This document shows, one piece after another, positions 35,379 through 47,212 of a stretch of 64,000 bases of DNA. Every line of letters starts with the position of its first letter. Positions within the stretch are counted from its first letter, which is position 1. The DNA comes from Berberis thunbergii (lineage: Eukaryota; Streptophyta; Magnoliopsida; Ranunculales; Berberidaceae), in assembly GCA_003290165.1 (NCBI GenBank), contig QNQO01000686.1, forward strand, positions 186,001-250,000, read 5' to 3'. The position numbers and the translations under genes were made by a program. The notes under the pieces were generated by a model. It saw only the letters and a program-made list of their open reading frames with translations. It ran no database searches and was not told the DNA's origin.

Positions 35379-36432
35379 ATGGATTCTTTCTCCTTGCTCT
35401 TCCTCGCATCGCTTCTCCTTGCTTTCCATATTCAATGCACACTAGCAGCTAGGTTCACATATGTTGTCCACATGGACAAATCTTACATGCCAAAAGAATT
35501 TACGACTCATCATAATTGGTACTATGCCATTGTTGATACTCTGAAAGGCATAAGTCCAACTGGTTCACATGCTTCCATGCCAATATTACTCTAGTTATGA
35601 TAATGCTATCCATGGTTTTAGTGCAGTCCTCTCTGTAGAAGAACTGCATAATCTAGAAAAGATTTCTGGCTTTGTTAAGATGGTCAAGCTTCATACTACC
35701 CACACTTTTGAGTTCCTTTCTCTTAATCCTGTCTCTGGCCTTTGGCCAGCATCGGAATATGGGAAAGACGTGATAGTTGGAATGAAAGATAGTGGAGTTT
35801 TGTCCGAGAGTGAAAGTTTCAATGATGCTGGAATGACGGAGGTCCCAAAAAGGTGGAAAGGAATTTGCCAGTAACAAAACATTCTCAGGGTACATGGACA
35901 ACCAGTGATAACTTTCTCATTTCCTAGCGTCACCTTTGCAGAGAATTGACGATCAATGGTGCCTGCTCCAACTGTCAACAACCAAGGAGCTGCATTATAC
36001 ATTGAATAAGGTTCACGACCATCATTTCCAGCTGATGCAGAGACAAGCACACCCTTCTCTATTGCTGCAAACGATGCAATAGCACTTGGATCCTCATATG
36101 TGGAAGCCCGAAATGCCCATAGAGATTGAGATTATGTCAACACCATCTGCAATAGCTGAGTCCATTCCAGCTAAGATGTTAGCAGTAGAGCCAACTCTCC
36201 CGGAGACTTTGTACATGGCCACCCTAGCACGAGGTGCAATTCCTCTCGCAGTTCCCTTGGCATAGCCAAAAAATGACAGTCCTTCAACATAGTTCCTAGC
36301 AACAGTTGACGTGGTGTGTGTCCCATGTCCCAATGGATCCCTCGGTGAATTTGTAGATGCTTCGAGAAGGAGGTTGGCAGCGAAAGCACCCTTAGCGAAG
36401 TAACGAGTGCCAATGAGCTTCCGGTTACACAA
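35379..36432 (+). pseudogene. Subtilase copy 4, truncated, with inverted middle segment
   Basis: The plus-strand part (35379-35875) has a good signal peptide (SLLFLASLLLAFHIQCTLAA), MDKSYMPKEF, then a frameshift near 35575 before YDNAIHGFSA. The Asp motif is degraded to [10 protein letters not shown]. It ends at RWKGICQ. From 35876 to 36432 the next part of the same gene lies on the minus strand: CNRKLIG at 36430 reading left through [11 protein letters not shown] (catalytic His intact), [19 protein letters not shown] and SASAGNDG to GNEKVI near 35900. So a ~555-bp segment was inverted in place. The Ser region and C-terminus are absent; a caulimovirid sequence begins exactly at the inverted segment's outer edge. 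Confidence 0.85.
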
Positions 36433-36589
36433 TTGGTATCAAAGCCATCTTTCTTTTTCGCCGAGGAGACAGTGGTGAGTCCTAGGTGTCGTTGGTCAGC
36501 CGTTGATAGCGTTGGTAAGCCAATTAAAGTATGTTGGTCAGCCGTTTTGAACCCTGAGTAAGTCGCCATGGTGAGCACAGTATGAGAGA

Positions 36590-37946
36590 GTGAGGTGGTC
36601 CCATACCGGTGTTCCAGCTGTAGGTAGTCCAGGCACAATGTTCCCGTTTCAACCCCAGATTTTGAAAATGTCTTTTATATCAAGACTTTCTCGTTTTTCT
36701 AGTTCTAAGACAAGCAATCCAAATTTACAAAACAAAATGGAATGTAGAATTTCAGAAGTTGAAAAAGATTTACAAAACTGGTCTATACCAGCTGTTCCTT
36801 ACAAGAAGATTTATGAAGTTTCTCAATCCTTTTTCTCTCAAAAAACTGAAGATCTAATTGACATAGTCGAACAGACTGTGCCTCTCAATGGATCTTTAGA
36901 TTCAAAACATTTATTTTCTGCTCAAACACTTGACTATTTACTTAGCCAAGAATACAAGTATATCCATATCGGGTTGATCCAGATCGGACTCAAACCCCTT
37001 ACAAGAACAAGGTTAGATACATGTGCCTTAATTGCACTTCGCGATTGTAGACACAATAGGTTTCACGATTATCTGCTTGGAATCGCAGAGTCAACTCTAT
37101 CATCGGGTCCAGTTTATTTCAACTGTTACCCCCAATTTCTCAGTGTCTCTTAAGGATCCAAACGTCCTTGAAACACTGACTCTCAATATTCAGACCTCTG
37201 GTTATGATATGATCGAAGGTTCTGAACCCTTAGCTCTCATCTACAAGATCACCTTTAAGGCTATGAAGACTCTGTTGAGCCCCAAAGCTCTACAAGAGTC
37301 TGAGAAAGGATATACAATCCTTTTTCAAGCCAATAAGGTGAAAACCAATGTTATTGTTCCAAAGACAATTCATTGGAATCAAGTCACCCTTCCAGATGTT
37401 TGGAAGGTCCAAGGCGCTGCTGTACCTAGAAGACTTCATTCTAGTCAGCTTGATCATGTTTTTACTCTCCCTGACGGGTCAGTAGAACTACGATTCTCTA
37501 AAGCTAGAGTCACACGACTTAATCCTTCAGATTTTCAATCAGGACGCAGATCTGAAGCCTCTTTCAGGACTGCTCCTACTCATATCCCTAGAGCAACTAC
37601 ACCAGATGCTCTACCTCATCTTGATATTGCGAATACTAGGCCAAATCCTCAGTATCCTCAGATCCCACAACCAATTTACAATCCTCCTACAGAACAGGAG
37701 TTTGAACAAGAACATCAATCTCCAACACAATCGGAAATGAACTTTCCACCTCACATTGGTTCTCTACATTGTCTGTCTAAACCTTTTCAACTTAATAAAG
37801 AAAAGATTAAAACAAATTTTATGTCAGAAGATAATAAGAAAAGACATCAAAAGTTTTATGCCCAAACTAATGAATCTCAGCGAATTGATTTAGGAAAGAA
37901 ATTTTATGAATGTTGTGAAAACTTAAAGAAAATCTACCTTTCTTAG
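36590..37946 (+). pseudogene. Caulimovirid movement-protein region, frameshifted
   Basis: Open from about 36590 to 37153, then continued in another frame from about 37125 to 37946; the shift falls at a C-run near 37128. The region has the 30K-superfamily layout: an alpha/beta core with a conserved central Asp-containing segment, then a disordered Pro-rich tail (about 37560-37720). Such proteins enlarge plasmodesmata for cell-to-cell spread. Another shift occurs at its end near 37940. As it stands it cannot give the full protein. Confidence 0.7.
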
Positions 37947-38073
37947 ATTGGTACTTTAATGTTCATCTTCAAAATATTCATATTCTCAATGTTTCTTCTA
38001 AAATCTGGAACTCGACTGAGAATCAAGCAATTAATTCAATATTGCCCCTCTTAGTGAATTTACATTTGCTACT

Positions 38074-38645
38074 ATGGGTCAAAATCTTGTTGCTTTTCCT
38101 TTGAAAGATTCTACTTCTGAGAATCAATCAAAAGGCATAAGAAAAATTATTCAACAGAATAATTATACCAATATTCTTCTCCATGAACTCGGCGATAAAT
38201 TGGTACAAGATCAACTTCTTCAAAATGCTCTTAAAGACAAAAGAGTTCAGGAGAAACATATTGAAGAAACTAAGAAAGCCACTTACTTTCAACCAACTTC
38301 AGTATCACAAAATGTTTTTACAAATTCTCAACAAATAATCAAAGATATTGATGCTAAGCTTGAAGCATTAAAACTTGATTCAAGGCTTAGAATCAACACT
38401 CTGTCGAATCCTGACATGACTGTTGAATCTGACATCAGTGAAGATTTTGATCCTATGGCTGAATTGGATAGATTAAATTTTATTCAATATCAGATCAATC
38501 CCATAAAGTATGCTAGAAAAACATCTCCTTATGGCAATTATCAGAATCCTCTTCCTAAAACAAGAAACTATTATCCAAGACCATCTTTACCTGATATGCA
38601 GCATGAAGAACGTTCATTACAAGCATTTGGTTCATTTCTACAGGA
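38074..38645 (+). pseudogene. Caulimovirid polyprotein region after the movement protein, truncated
   Basis: About 190 codons rich in Lys, Gln, Asn and acidic residues, with a helical coiled-coil character, and near its end a short Tyr/Pro/Arg motif (NYYPRP) often found in this part of caulimovirid polyproteins. Similarity upstream (37950-38073) is in a different frame. The end is cut by the neighbouring repeat. Confidence 0.55.
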
Positions 38646-38649
38646 GGAG

Positions 38650-39945
38650 ACTTTTCACCATAAGGACGATAGTTAGATGACTCTTCTGCAAGACGAGGAG
38701 ACTCGCGATCCAAGGAGGGGTTGTACTTGAAATCCTTCAATGAAAAAGGATGAGTTCGATCTGCATCGAACGAAGCTGCCATACCCCACTTGCAACAACA
38801 TGTTGTTCATGACCTTTCCCTGCTCAATACTCAGCTCTGTTACATCTTCAACCCCGACCATTTGCAGATACTCTTTCTCCAAGTTGGGGAGAGAAATAAG
38901 GGCATTTGCCTGAGCATCACAACCCTCGGACACAACTTTCGCCCCAACAGACAAATGAAGGACTTGCCCCATAACTTTGCATCCCCCTCTAAAGGAGATG
39001 AACGCTCATGAGCAGGCTTAGTTGCAACACGTGGCTTCTTTGAGCGTACTAAAGAAGAAAGTGCCTCATTCAACTCCCCTCTTTGACAGGCTCAGAATCT
39101 TAACCTTCGAGATCTTCCTCTTCTTTGGAAAGGGCTCACCTTTGAAACTCTAAAAAGAGTGAGAACCTCATGCCAATGAGCTTGATATTAGAAGGTTGGA
39201 CAACATCCTCTATCCGCATCTGAGGCATGTCACGAAATTTATCCATAGCCGCTTCATCCTCGAAAAAAAGGGCCGTAGTTGGAAACATCCCAACATAAAA
39301 CACAGATATCAATTCAATATGCAATGAACACTGCCGGATCAAGAACGAAATTAAACTTGTTCAGTTTCCTGAACTCCCGTTCGATCGGACAACCAACAAT
39401 CTTGAAATACTTCGAGTCCGCAGAAGCCATGAAACAATATTTCTGCTAGAACTTGAAATCATTAGTCAGATTGCCAAAATAGTCTGGCGATGTCAACACG
39501 CATACAACATGCTCATTATCCGAGGAGAAATGACCAGTTGGATCACTTTCGGAGACACTCGGACACTAGTGTCCTTCACCCTAATAAGAATGGCGATCAC
39601 CGCTCTGTACTCATTTGACACCATCTGAGCGGGCTGAATGCCGACATACGCCAAAAAGATCCAAATCTCCTCGATAACAGGAAAATGGACGCCCGATTGA
39701 AGCATACCTTGGTGCAAGCAGAAAAATCCTTCTGGAGGAGACAACGACGTCTGACATGCACCCAATGTGAAGAGCACCAGATCATCAAGGATCCCATATG
39801 TCTTGCAAAGGCCCCAGATTTGACTAAGAGATTGACATCTCCTTGAAGAACTTATGGTCTTTAGCAAAATTTCATCAGAAAGCTGATTCTGGCCCACCAT
39901 GGAAGAACGTACAAATTTTCGACTGTGTAAGTTGATCAAAGTCAA
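38650..39945 (-). pseudogene. Antisense ORF remnant of a Tat-lineage Ty3/gypsy element
   Basis: On the minus strand, a reading frame with several shifts contains PPEGFFCLHQGMLQSGVHFP and IQPAQMVSNEYRAV, the core of the plant 'putative gypsy type transposon' family (PF04195-like). Tat-lineage retrotransposons are known to carry extra ORFs, some antisense, between integrase and the 3' LTR. Here the ORF is antisense to an LTR that starts at 40195, in the expected order. Later parts include LPNLEKEYLQMVGVEDVTE. Function of these proteins is unknown. Stops and frameshifts near 39480 and 39150 make it non-functional. Confidence 0.55.
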
Positions 39946-40176
39946 AGTACAAAAAGCAAAATGAAAAAGCAGAGTCTCTGAGATAAGAAGGGTGAAGAAA
40001 ATAAACTCTGCAAAGAAGGGGATCTATATAGAAAACAAAATTCTTGCATTTTTTTATTAGATGCATGCCTAATTAATGAAGCTCGCTGCTTGGGGAGGCG
40101 ATTCAGACTCAACCAACATGACGTTCAGATCCTCCATGACACGACTTAGTGGACCGACGAGCTATCCCACCAACTC

Positions 40177-40194
40177 GTGGGGGGGGGGGGTAGT
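40177..40194 (+). other. Polypurine tract before the LTR
   Basis: A run of G with flanking purines (GTGGGGGGGGGGGGTAGT) directly before TTGATGATACACC, in the place of a plus-strand primer site for LTR synthesis. A sequencing slip in the G-run is possible. Confidence 0.55.
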
Positions 40195-40830
40195 TGATGA
40201 TACACCAAATCGTCCTTTAATCTGCGCCGTACACGTGTCATGATAATCTCGTCAGTAGATCTAAGCGGGTTTGATTGCCTACCCAATCTGGTAAGGCCCA
40301 AACAACACTAAGCCTATTTTGGCAGAATCCAGAAGGTTGGATCCAAATTCCAGCTCCCTATTAACCTCACATGTCACACGGTCAAGCCTAATACCCGTAA
40401 AGCATAATTATGCAAGTATTTGGGGGATCGACCTAAGACGGGCAGGAAAACAGTACATTGGGTCCAACTATGAAACAAATACCTGAGTATAAGTTGTGCA
40501 TGTAAACTTCCTTGCATGGACAACACTAAAAAAGGGGAAACCTCTCCCGCAGATCTAGGAGCACAAGTAGTGTATGAAAACTCTCTTATATGGACAATCC
40601 CAATAAGGAAAGGATCTCCAGTAAGATATCTTTCTCTAAACTACGCCACCAAAGGCCTAGCTGAACAAGGACTCTAGCATTATAAATAAGACACAGGGTC
40701 AATGAACAAATATACGTTATAGAACCCAATTTACAGCTTTAAGCCTTTCTCAATCCTTGTCTAACTTTAGCATCGGAGTGCCATCGGCCGCCACAACAGT
40801 GGTCTTTGGCTCATGTGTCCCTATGAAAGT
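40195..40830 (+). repeat. 3' LTR of a Tat-like Ty3/gypsy element (end approximate)
   Basis: Starts TGATGATACACC after the polypurine tract and contains the signature CTAACTTTAGCATCGGAGTGCC near 40765 with TGGTCTTTGGCTCA after it, as in plant Tat LTRs. An internal ~100-base near-repeat (CTTGCATGGACAA...GATCT) is visible at 40.5-40.62 kb. The right end was not fixed. Confidence 0.5.
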
Positions 40831-41184
40831 CAAAGTCAAGGTCAAGGAGAATAAGATTCGACTACATTAGGTATGAAACAAATGAACTTTTTGATTGTTG
40901 TAGTATTGAGTCTTGTTTAACCAACAAAATTAAGGTTTTTTGTTAAAGCATATAAAGCTTCACTAGCTATTTGATGATCATCAAAAACCAATATTTATCT
41001 GAAGTCAACATCAACATATGATATAATTGCTATTCTAGGTGGTTTGGAGTAAAAAAGAATGGATAACCAACAAAGAACTAAAAATTTTGACTCATACTCC
41101 GAAAGGATGGATGAATTATAGAAATTTATGTGATTTTTTCTGAGGAAGAATTGTCATCATAAGTTGTGTTTTTGAAGACTTTGA
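40831..41184. other. Short intergenic stretch
   Basis: AT-rich, nothing recognised. Confidence 0.5.
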
Positions 41185-42399
41185 TTTATTTAAGGCCCTC
41201 GCGAAATAACACCAACATTACTTTTTTTTTTTTTTTTTCTTTCTGAATCTACTAATGGACATCACCACTATATAATAAAAAATGGAGTTTTTTTTTTCAA
41301 ATACATCGACTCCTCCTCTCCCACTCGCACGAACCGACCAGCCCTCCCACCTTTTTCCCCTCTCAATTTCGCAGGAAATATACCCGTTGGTCACCGTCTT
41401 CAACTTCCCTTTCCCTCTCTTACTCGTCTTCATCCTCCCTCTCCCTTCTCTACTGCTTCATTTGCTCGCTCTCTCTCATGAGAAAACATATCTTCTTCCC
41501 TCCTTCATTTTTCCATCAAAGTTGTCTTCCATCCAAGCTCGTCGGACGACCAACAACGATGTCTCTCCCTCTCTTCCACATCTTTATTTTTGTATCCCTC
41601 TTCATCTTCCTTTGTTAAGGTTTTGGTGAAGTTTGTATATAGAAATGGATGAGTTAAGTGAAAATGAGGTTGGTAGGCTTCAAGATGATAATGTTGCAAT
41701 TGAGAGTCATCATTGCACTCCATTTATAGGTGAGAATGAAAAAATGAACATTTTCAAGACGATGAACAATGCACTCTAGTCGAGGTACACTCTCAACACT
41801 TTCAACTTGAGATGAGTTTGCATGGGTTTTTTTTTGTCATTATCGTAATATCATGTTTAATTTCCTTTTTGGTTTATTTGAAGCAACTTTGTTACGTTTA
41901 GGGTTAGTTGTTAATATTTGAACCCTAAAATTTGATTATTTGTAGGGTTAGTTTGATCGTTGTTGATGTTGATTGTTGTTATTTTGTGCACAAAATGTCA
42001 TCGCCGATCTAATCGATTTCGAGATACCTTCACATAATCTAGAGGACCTAAAAGTACTTAAAGCATATTTGGAAGATACAAACCTTCTAGAGGTAAATTT
42101 TGCCCTTAATGATTTTATTTGTTACCTTACTTAATTTACTTAATGAACAACCACTAGAAGAAGTAGTTGACGATGGCAAATTTTTTATAACGGAATAGCT
42201 AAAGTTAATTTTTGTATGCATGACATTATTTAATCTTGTTTGATAAGTTGATTGATTAGTGTTCCTAAAGTCAGTATGCATTTTTTTGTAGGTATTCCCA
42301 TCAAAGTCATCCTTAATAGCTTGGTGTCAAGGTGTTGGCATGTAGAATAACATTGTTTTCATTATCACAAAGTTGGAAACTGCTGATAGTAGACGCAAA

Positions 42400-44161
42400 T
42401 GAAGGATCCACATGGGATGTGAGAGGGGAGGGAGGATGAAGAAAAAAAATTGGAGGTTGGTCGATCAACAATTTAAAGAAATGTGGGTGCCCATTCCAGG
42501 TTAGAGGGGTGCCACAAGGTAATGATCATTGGGACCTGCAAGTGACATGTGGAACCCACAATCATCCACGATCAAAAAATCTTATTGGCCATTCCTTTAC
42601 TGGAAGACTGAATGAAGCTGAGATGACTTATTTGCATAACATGTCCACATTTGGTATAGCCCCTTGGTACATATTGACTGGTTTGAAAGAGATGTTCCAA
42701 AACAATATGTCTTATTTGAAGCCTGTTTACAATGCCATTCAACAACTAAAGACATTCCAACTAAAAGGCATGGCGACTTTGCAAAACACAATGCACTTGT
42801 TGAACGTGAGTAGTTATATTGAGTGACATACAATAGATGATCATAATAGAGTCAAATATTTTTGGTGTCATCCTGAGTCAATTCTACTAGCTAAGTGATT
42901 CCCAACGGTGATGCATATGGACTGTGCCTACAAAACCAATCGCTATTTGAGGTTGTAGGTGTGACGTCAACTGACATGACTTTCAATGTTGGTTGTTGCT
43001 TTATGTCGTCTGAAATTGAACAATCATACACTTGGGCATTAGAAAAGCTACTAGGAGTGTTGAGCCAAACAACTTGCCAAAGGTGTTTGTGACCGACAGA
43101 AAGCTTGGGTTGATCAAAGCCATTGAGCGAGTCTTTCCAGAAGCAATGAAGTTGTTGTGCAGGAGGCACGTAAATAAAAATGTGGAAAAGAAATGCAAAA
43201 ACAAATTTGAGGATAATGAAGGATAGCAAGAGTTTATTGAATCTTTTTCGTACTTGTATAGATCAACTACAGAGCAAGAATAGAACAAATGCATTATTGA
43301 GCTAGAGAGAAGATGGACATCACGTCCCAAGTGTTTGGACTATCTATAGACTGCTTGGTATCCGCATAAGGAGTTCTTTGTGAATGCATGGACCAACAAT
43401 TTCATTCATTTTGGCCAGCGGATAACTGATCACGTTAAAGGCACACACTCTAGGTTGAAGAAGATGTTGGAAAATTCCCAATGGAATATGGACGAAAATG
43501 CATGACATGATCTAAGTCCAACTGGTAGAGATTGAATTGTTCTTCAGAAAAAATCTCACGAAGTTCAAAAAAGAACACATTGTTCCATCATTTGAAAAAC
43601 TTCATGGGTTCGTGTCTCATAAGGCTCTTGACTTGATGCTACTTGAAATTGGTAGGTTTGATGTTGAATTTGTGGGCGCGACCAAATCAAGTGTCAATGT
43701 GTGCTGGGAACCACTCGTGGGTTGCTTTTTGCTCATGAAATTGCCAATATTTCTCTCCTAATGGTCAACTTCCACTGTCTATGTTGCAGAAGAACTGGAT
43801 GCAACTTGGCAAAACACCACTTTGTGCAATTGCGGATGTGATTATAGATCCGGTGGTAGATGCCGTCAAGCAAAAGTTCTTAGAATCCACTCTTGATCAA
43901 TAGTTGGTGTTGAAGAAAAAGCTGCTAGAATTGAGTTGCCCTGATTCATGTCTAATGATTGAACCAACTGAACCTGTAAAGGGCAAGGTGAAACCTAAAA
44001 AGAAGGAGTTGTTTAAGCATGAGAAGTCCACCAAAATGCACAACTCTGGTCATGAGTACGTGAAGACACAAGAGGAGCTTAGAGGTCAAGATAGTGTTTC
44101 TAAGCCAAAACAGAAGACATCGAAGTGGAAAACTACGTTTATGAAGCAATTTTCTCTGTGA
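42400..44161 (+). pseudogene. MULE transposase (FAR1-related), broken
   Basis: Cut-and-paste transposase with a DDE-type nuclease. In order: a zinc/FAR1-like N-terminal part (KKCGCPFQV, VTCGTHNHPRSK), MDCAYKTNRY with the first catalytic Asp (about 42915), GVTSTDMTFNVG, KVFVTDRKLGLIKAIE with the second Asp (about 43090), LLCRRHVNKNVEKKC, then GQRITDHVKGTHSRLK, and a C-terminal part with IPSFEKLHG-like and a Cys-containing NVCWEPLVGC region. Stops at 42822, 43223 and 43503 and several frameshifts split it. Length of the recognisable region is near the family norm, so decay is by point changes rather than deletion. Confidence 0.85.
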
Positions 44162-44219
44162 ATTCGGAATTATGTTGAAGACATTCATAATGTACTCACC
44201 AATGGCCATGTTGATTAAG

Positions 44220-44380
44220 ATGCATAGGCAAGACCACCAACACCACCACCAACAACACAACCAACATTACCACCAACATCACCAACTATACTACAACCAA
44301 TATCACCACCACAACACTGCCAACAACAACACCACCACCAACATTACCACCAACACCATCATCAACCTCCAACACAACAT
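44220..44380 (+). repeat. ACC/AAC-rich low-complexity tract
   Basis: About 160 bases almost without G, made of CACCAACA-type words; follows the transposase frame inside the MULE. Confidence 0.9.
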
Positions 44381-44851
44381 CTTTGTTTGTCTTTTCCTTA
44401 TAAAACATTTAAAATAAATATGAGACAATAAAACAAAACAACGAACACAACGAAACAAGAAAGAGACCCCGCACCAAATCGAATCAACTTAGCCCTAGAA
44501 TCGCACACCAACAGACTCCAAATCGCATGAAAACCTCCAACCTTTGTATCGCACAATGACAGTAGAGGGAAAAAGTAGAGAGTAGAGAGTAGAGCAAGAA
44601 ATAGAGAATAAAGAGTAAAGAGTAGAGGGAGAATGAGGGCGAGAAGAGTGTGAGAAGTTAAAACTTTGGGAGAGGGAGAGACGATTCGATGTAGGAGAGA
44701 GTGATTTTTTTTGTTAAGAGCTTATACTGGTGGTGCCCTTCAATAGGTGGTGGTTTTCTTCAGAAAGGTTGTTGTGTCCTTCAGAAAAAAGGATATTGAT
44801 GGTGTTCTTCAGTGAAAATGATGGTGTTATTTAACACGCGCCTTTATTTAA

Positions 44852-45799
44852 TTGGAAACTTATATATATATTGCATGTTGTCAGAGTGTATTATGTAAGC
44901 CTCATTGGCACAAAGCCAACTTGATTTTATAGATATGAATTGGATGAGAGCCACTGTAATCCCTGATAATGAGATCCAAGATGATTTCAAATATATGTAG
45001 GGAAGCCTCAAGGATATCGATCATCTTGTATTAATGTAGTTTTCATTTTGACTCTAATAAATGTTGTGGGTGGCTACATTGTCATACAAGGCAGAGACAA
45101 ACCACTGCGAAGAAAGCAATCAATCAAGATAAAAAAACATACAAAGGCATAGGAACAAAATAACAATTAAGCACTTTGTTCAACAATCAATCAATGAAAG
45201 CCAGTCTCGCTCCAAACACTTTCCATATGACATTAACACACCCTACTCATCAGAACTTGTACTAAATGAGAAAAATAAAATTGAACGAAATTCGCTAATT
45301 TAGCACAACTTCAAGTATTGTAACCTCCACTATTTTGTAAGGCAATTTCCAGATCATCTAGGTCAAATTTCAGTAAGGTAACATATCATTTTATTTTTTT
45401 GAGAAAAATCTGAGAGAACCTTCTAATGTAACAACTCTTTTGTCCCCTGCACGAATACTAATGGTTAGTCCATCTAAGGTAAAATTAAAAACATAACAAG
45501 ATAAAATGGTTATAAGTCTAACAAGAATAAAGAATCATGACCAAATATCATTCCTCATCAAATTAAGATGACGCGTCAAATTACTATTTCGATATTTTTT
45601 CCTCCTTAGAGGCATACAATTTTATTTTTCTTTTAGTTCATTCAAGAATAACTTTTTGTTTGATAAGGAATTTCACTAGTCGGTTTGTTGTTGTTTGAAT
45701 TGTTTTTGTTAATACCATGTTTAGTACAATGACCAGAACTTTTGCATAGATTCAAGTTGTTGCAACACGAGATCAGTGTTATTCATATTATTCCATTTC
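44852..45799. other. Unassigned stretch right of the MULE
   Basis: AT-rich. On the minus strand around 45350-45480 there are short open parts (DGLTISIRAGDKRV) that might belong to a gene fragment but are not recognised. Confidence 0.4.
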
Positions 45800-46285
45800 C
45801 AAGAATTCTTGCTTACCTTCTCAAAGACGACACCCAACTAGCTAGAAAGATTCTCCCTAGCATCTCTTGAGGGAAGCTCATTTTCAGCAAATACCTCACG
45901 AAGCTTTTGTTACAGCATACAAGAACATAATTTGAGAAACAACAAATTCAAAGACAAATAATGAGAGGGAAAAGGTGGGAAATCGTCCTTTCCATTTGAC
46001 AATTAATTAAGATGCACTTTCTTCGTCACTAAGTTGGATAGAACTAAGTTAACTGCATTTGGAAGAAATCTAAATAGTGTTCTTTTGTCTTTTGGTATAG
46101 ATTTTATTTTTTTTTCATATTTTCAACAGGTGTGTCATTAGGCAGATCCTTTCATTACCCATACCATGCAAAACAACTAAAGTACCAGCTGCATCAGACT
46201 CGTTACCTCTCCGAGGACCCCAATCTTCTTCTTCACTAACTTGCTCGTTATTAGGCAGATCATTGCCAAACATTTCTTGAAATAA
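45800..46285 (-). pseudogene. HAT3.1/PRH-type homeobox gene fragment
   Basis: Minus-strand pieces of a PHD-finger homeodomain transcription factor. From 46285: FQEMFGNDLPNNEQVSEEED with WGPRRGNESDAA, the acidic stretch before the homeodomain. Near 46060: LFRFLPNAVN. From 45915: LREVFAENELPSRDARENLS, stop, LGVVFEKVSKN, i.e. homeodomain helices 1-2 and the start of helix 3. In-frame TAG near 45844 and a frameshift where WFKNAR would follow make it non-functional. The PHD finger is not present. Intervening gaps look like partial intron or junk. Assignment is by recognition of the HAT3.1 homeodomain. Confidence 0.7.
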
Positions 46286-47089
46286 AGTGAAGAATTAAGA
46301 GGTGATGAAACTCAAATATTAATTAATACTAGAATTGTAACAAAAAAAGGGTTAAAATTATGGTAATGCAAAAACAATTGGAAAATGTCTTCTTGGTTAA
46401 ATGGAAGAATCCATATTGTCATTTAGTACATTATTTGGATTCTTCTTTTCATGTAATTTAACAATATGAACACATATTTCAAGATAGGAAGATCAATGCA
46501 ACAACTTCCGGTCACAGTAAGAGAGGAACTAATGTCTCTTATGGAGACAACAATAACATAATCGAGACAATAACAAAAAATTAATCAACCAAGCAGTTCT
46601 TAGAGGGGATTACCTCCTGGACTAAAATACTGAAGAAAAGTGTCATGCATGTATTAGGACAATCTCGAGAAGATTTAACCATATGACAAATAAAACATCT
46701 ACTAGTCTACTACATTTCTGAAGAAAAATATCCAATGTTTTGCTCGTTTGCACCCATATGAACATAGGAAGTGTTCTTGCAGTAGAATCAAGACATGCTC
46801 AAGATCGTTCATGACTGGTGTAATCATAGATTATGTAACAAGTCGACAATAGTAAAATAAAGAATTCAACCTTTGGCTTAGTATCCTACATTACCAGTTA
46901 AAACACCAATCGTAGCAATCAAGTTAATAAAGAATTCAACTTTAGGTCTCTGGAATAAGTATAGCATTCCCAATACTTGCGTAAAACAGAACAATTGATG
47001 GAATTCAATCGGATCCTCCAAAAAATCTGACCAAGCAACAACAAAAAGAGCAAATCAGATCAATGTAAATTAGTAGAAAAGAAACTTAC
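46286..47089. other. Stretch between the HAT3.1 and DRP2 fragments
   Basis: No domain recognised. Its right edge is the splice donor of the DRP2 exon read on the minus strand, so part of it may be captured DRP2 intron. Confidence 0.4.
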
Positions 47090-47212
47090 AACATTACAAT
47101 TGGATCTTGCTAGTTGTCTTCTACGACGTCTTCATCTACTAGAAGAGACGCCCCTTGCATCATCGATTTTGAAAGTTGAATTAGTTCATCCATGGCCTCC
47201 ATCGCTGAAGGT
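47090..47212 (-). pseudogene. Dynamin-related protein 2 (DRP2) exon 1 fragment
   Basis: On the minus strand the exon starts MEAMDELIQLSKSMMQGASL and continues LVDEDVVEDN, the N-terminus of plant DRP2A/B, large GTPases of clathrin-coated vesicle formation. A TAG replaces the next Ser codon (47110-47112); the exon ends in GTAAGT (47084-47089, minus). The GTPase domain is absent. The sequence beyond (to about 47330) looks like its 5' leader. It lies head-to-tail with the HAT3.1 fragment, on the same strand, about 0.8 kb apart. Confidence 0.75.

Larger units (their letters stand above)
36433..38645 (+). mobile_element. Endogenous caulimovirid (pararetrovirus) fragment
   Basis: Begins with TTGGTATCAAAGCC (36433-36446), which matches the tRNA-Met primer site that marks position 1 of Caulimoviridae genomes. 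Downstream are a 30K-type movement-protein region and a coiled, Lys/Gln-rich region of the viral polyprotein. Capsid, protease, reverse transcriptase and RNase H regions are not seen, so only about the first 2.2 kb is present. Frames are broken in at least two places. Petuvirus/Florendovirus-like is likely but uncertain. The right boundary (about 38620-38660) is where plus-strand similarity gives way to a minus-strand repeat ORF. Confidence 0.75.
41194..44842 (+). mobile_element. Mutator-like element (MULE) with broken transposase
   Basis: Exact 9-base target duplication TTTATTTAA (41185-41193, 44843-44851), the size typical of MULEs. Ends are inverted with gaps: left GGCCCTCGCG then AAATAACACCAACATT, right read in reverse GGCGCGTGTT then AAATAACACCATCATT. 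A leader-like CT-rich stretch (41290-41600) and a transposase gene fill the interior. It is 3649 bases long. Confidence 0.85.
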
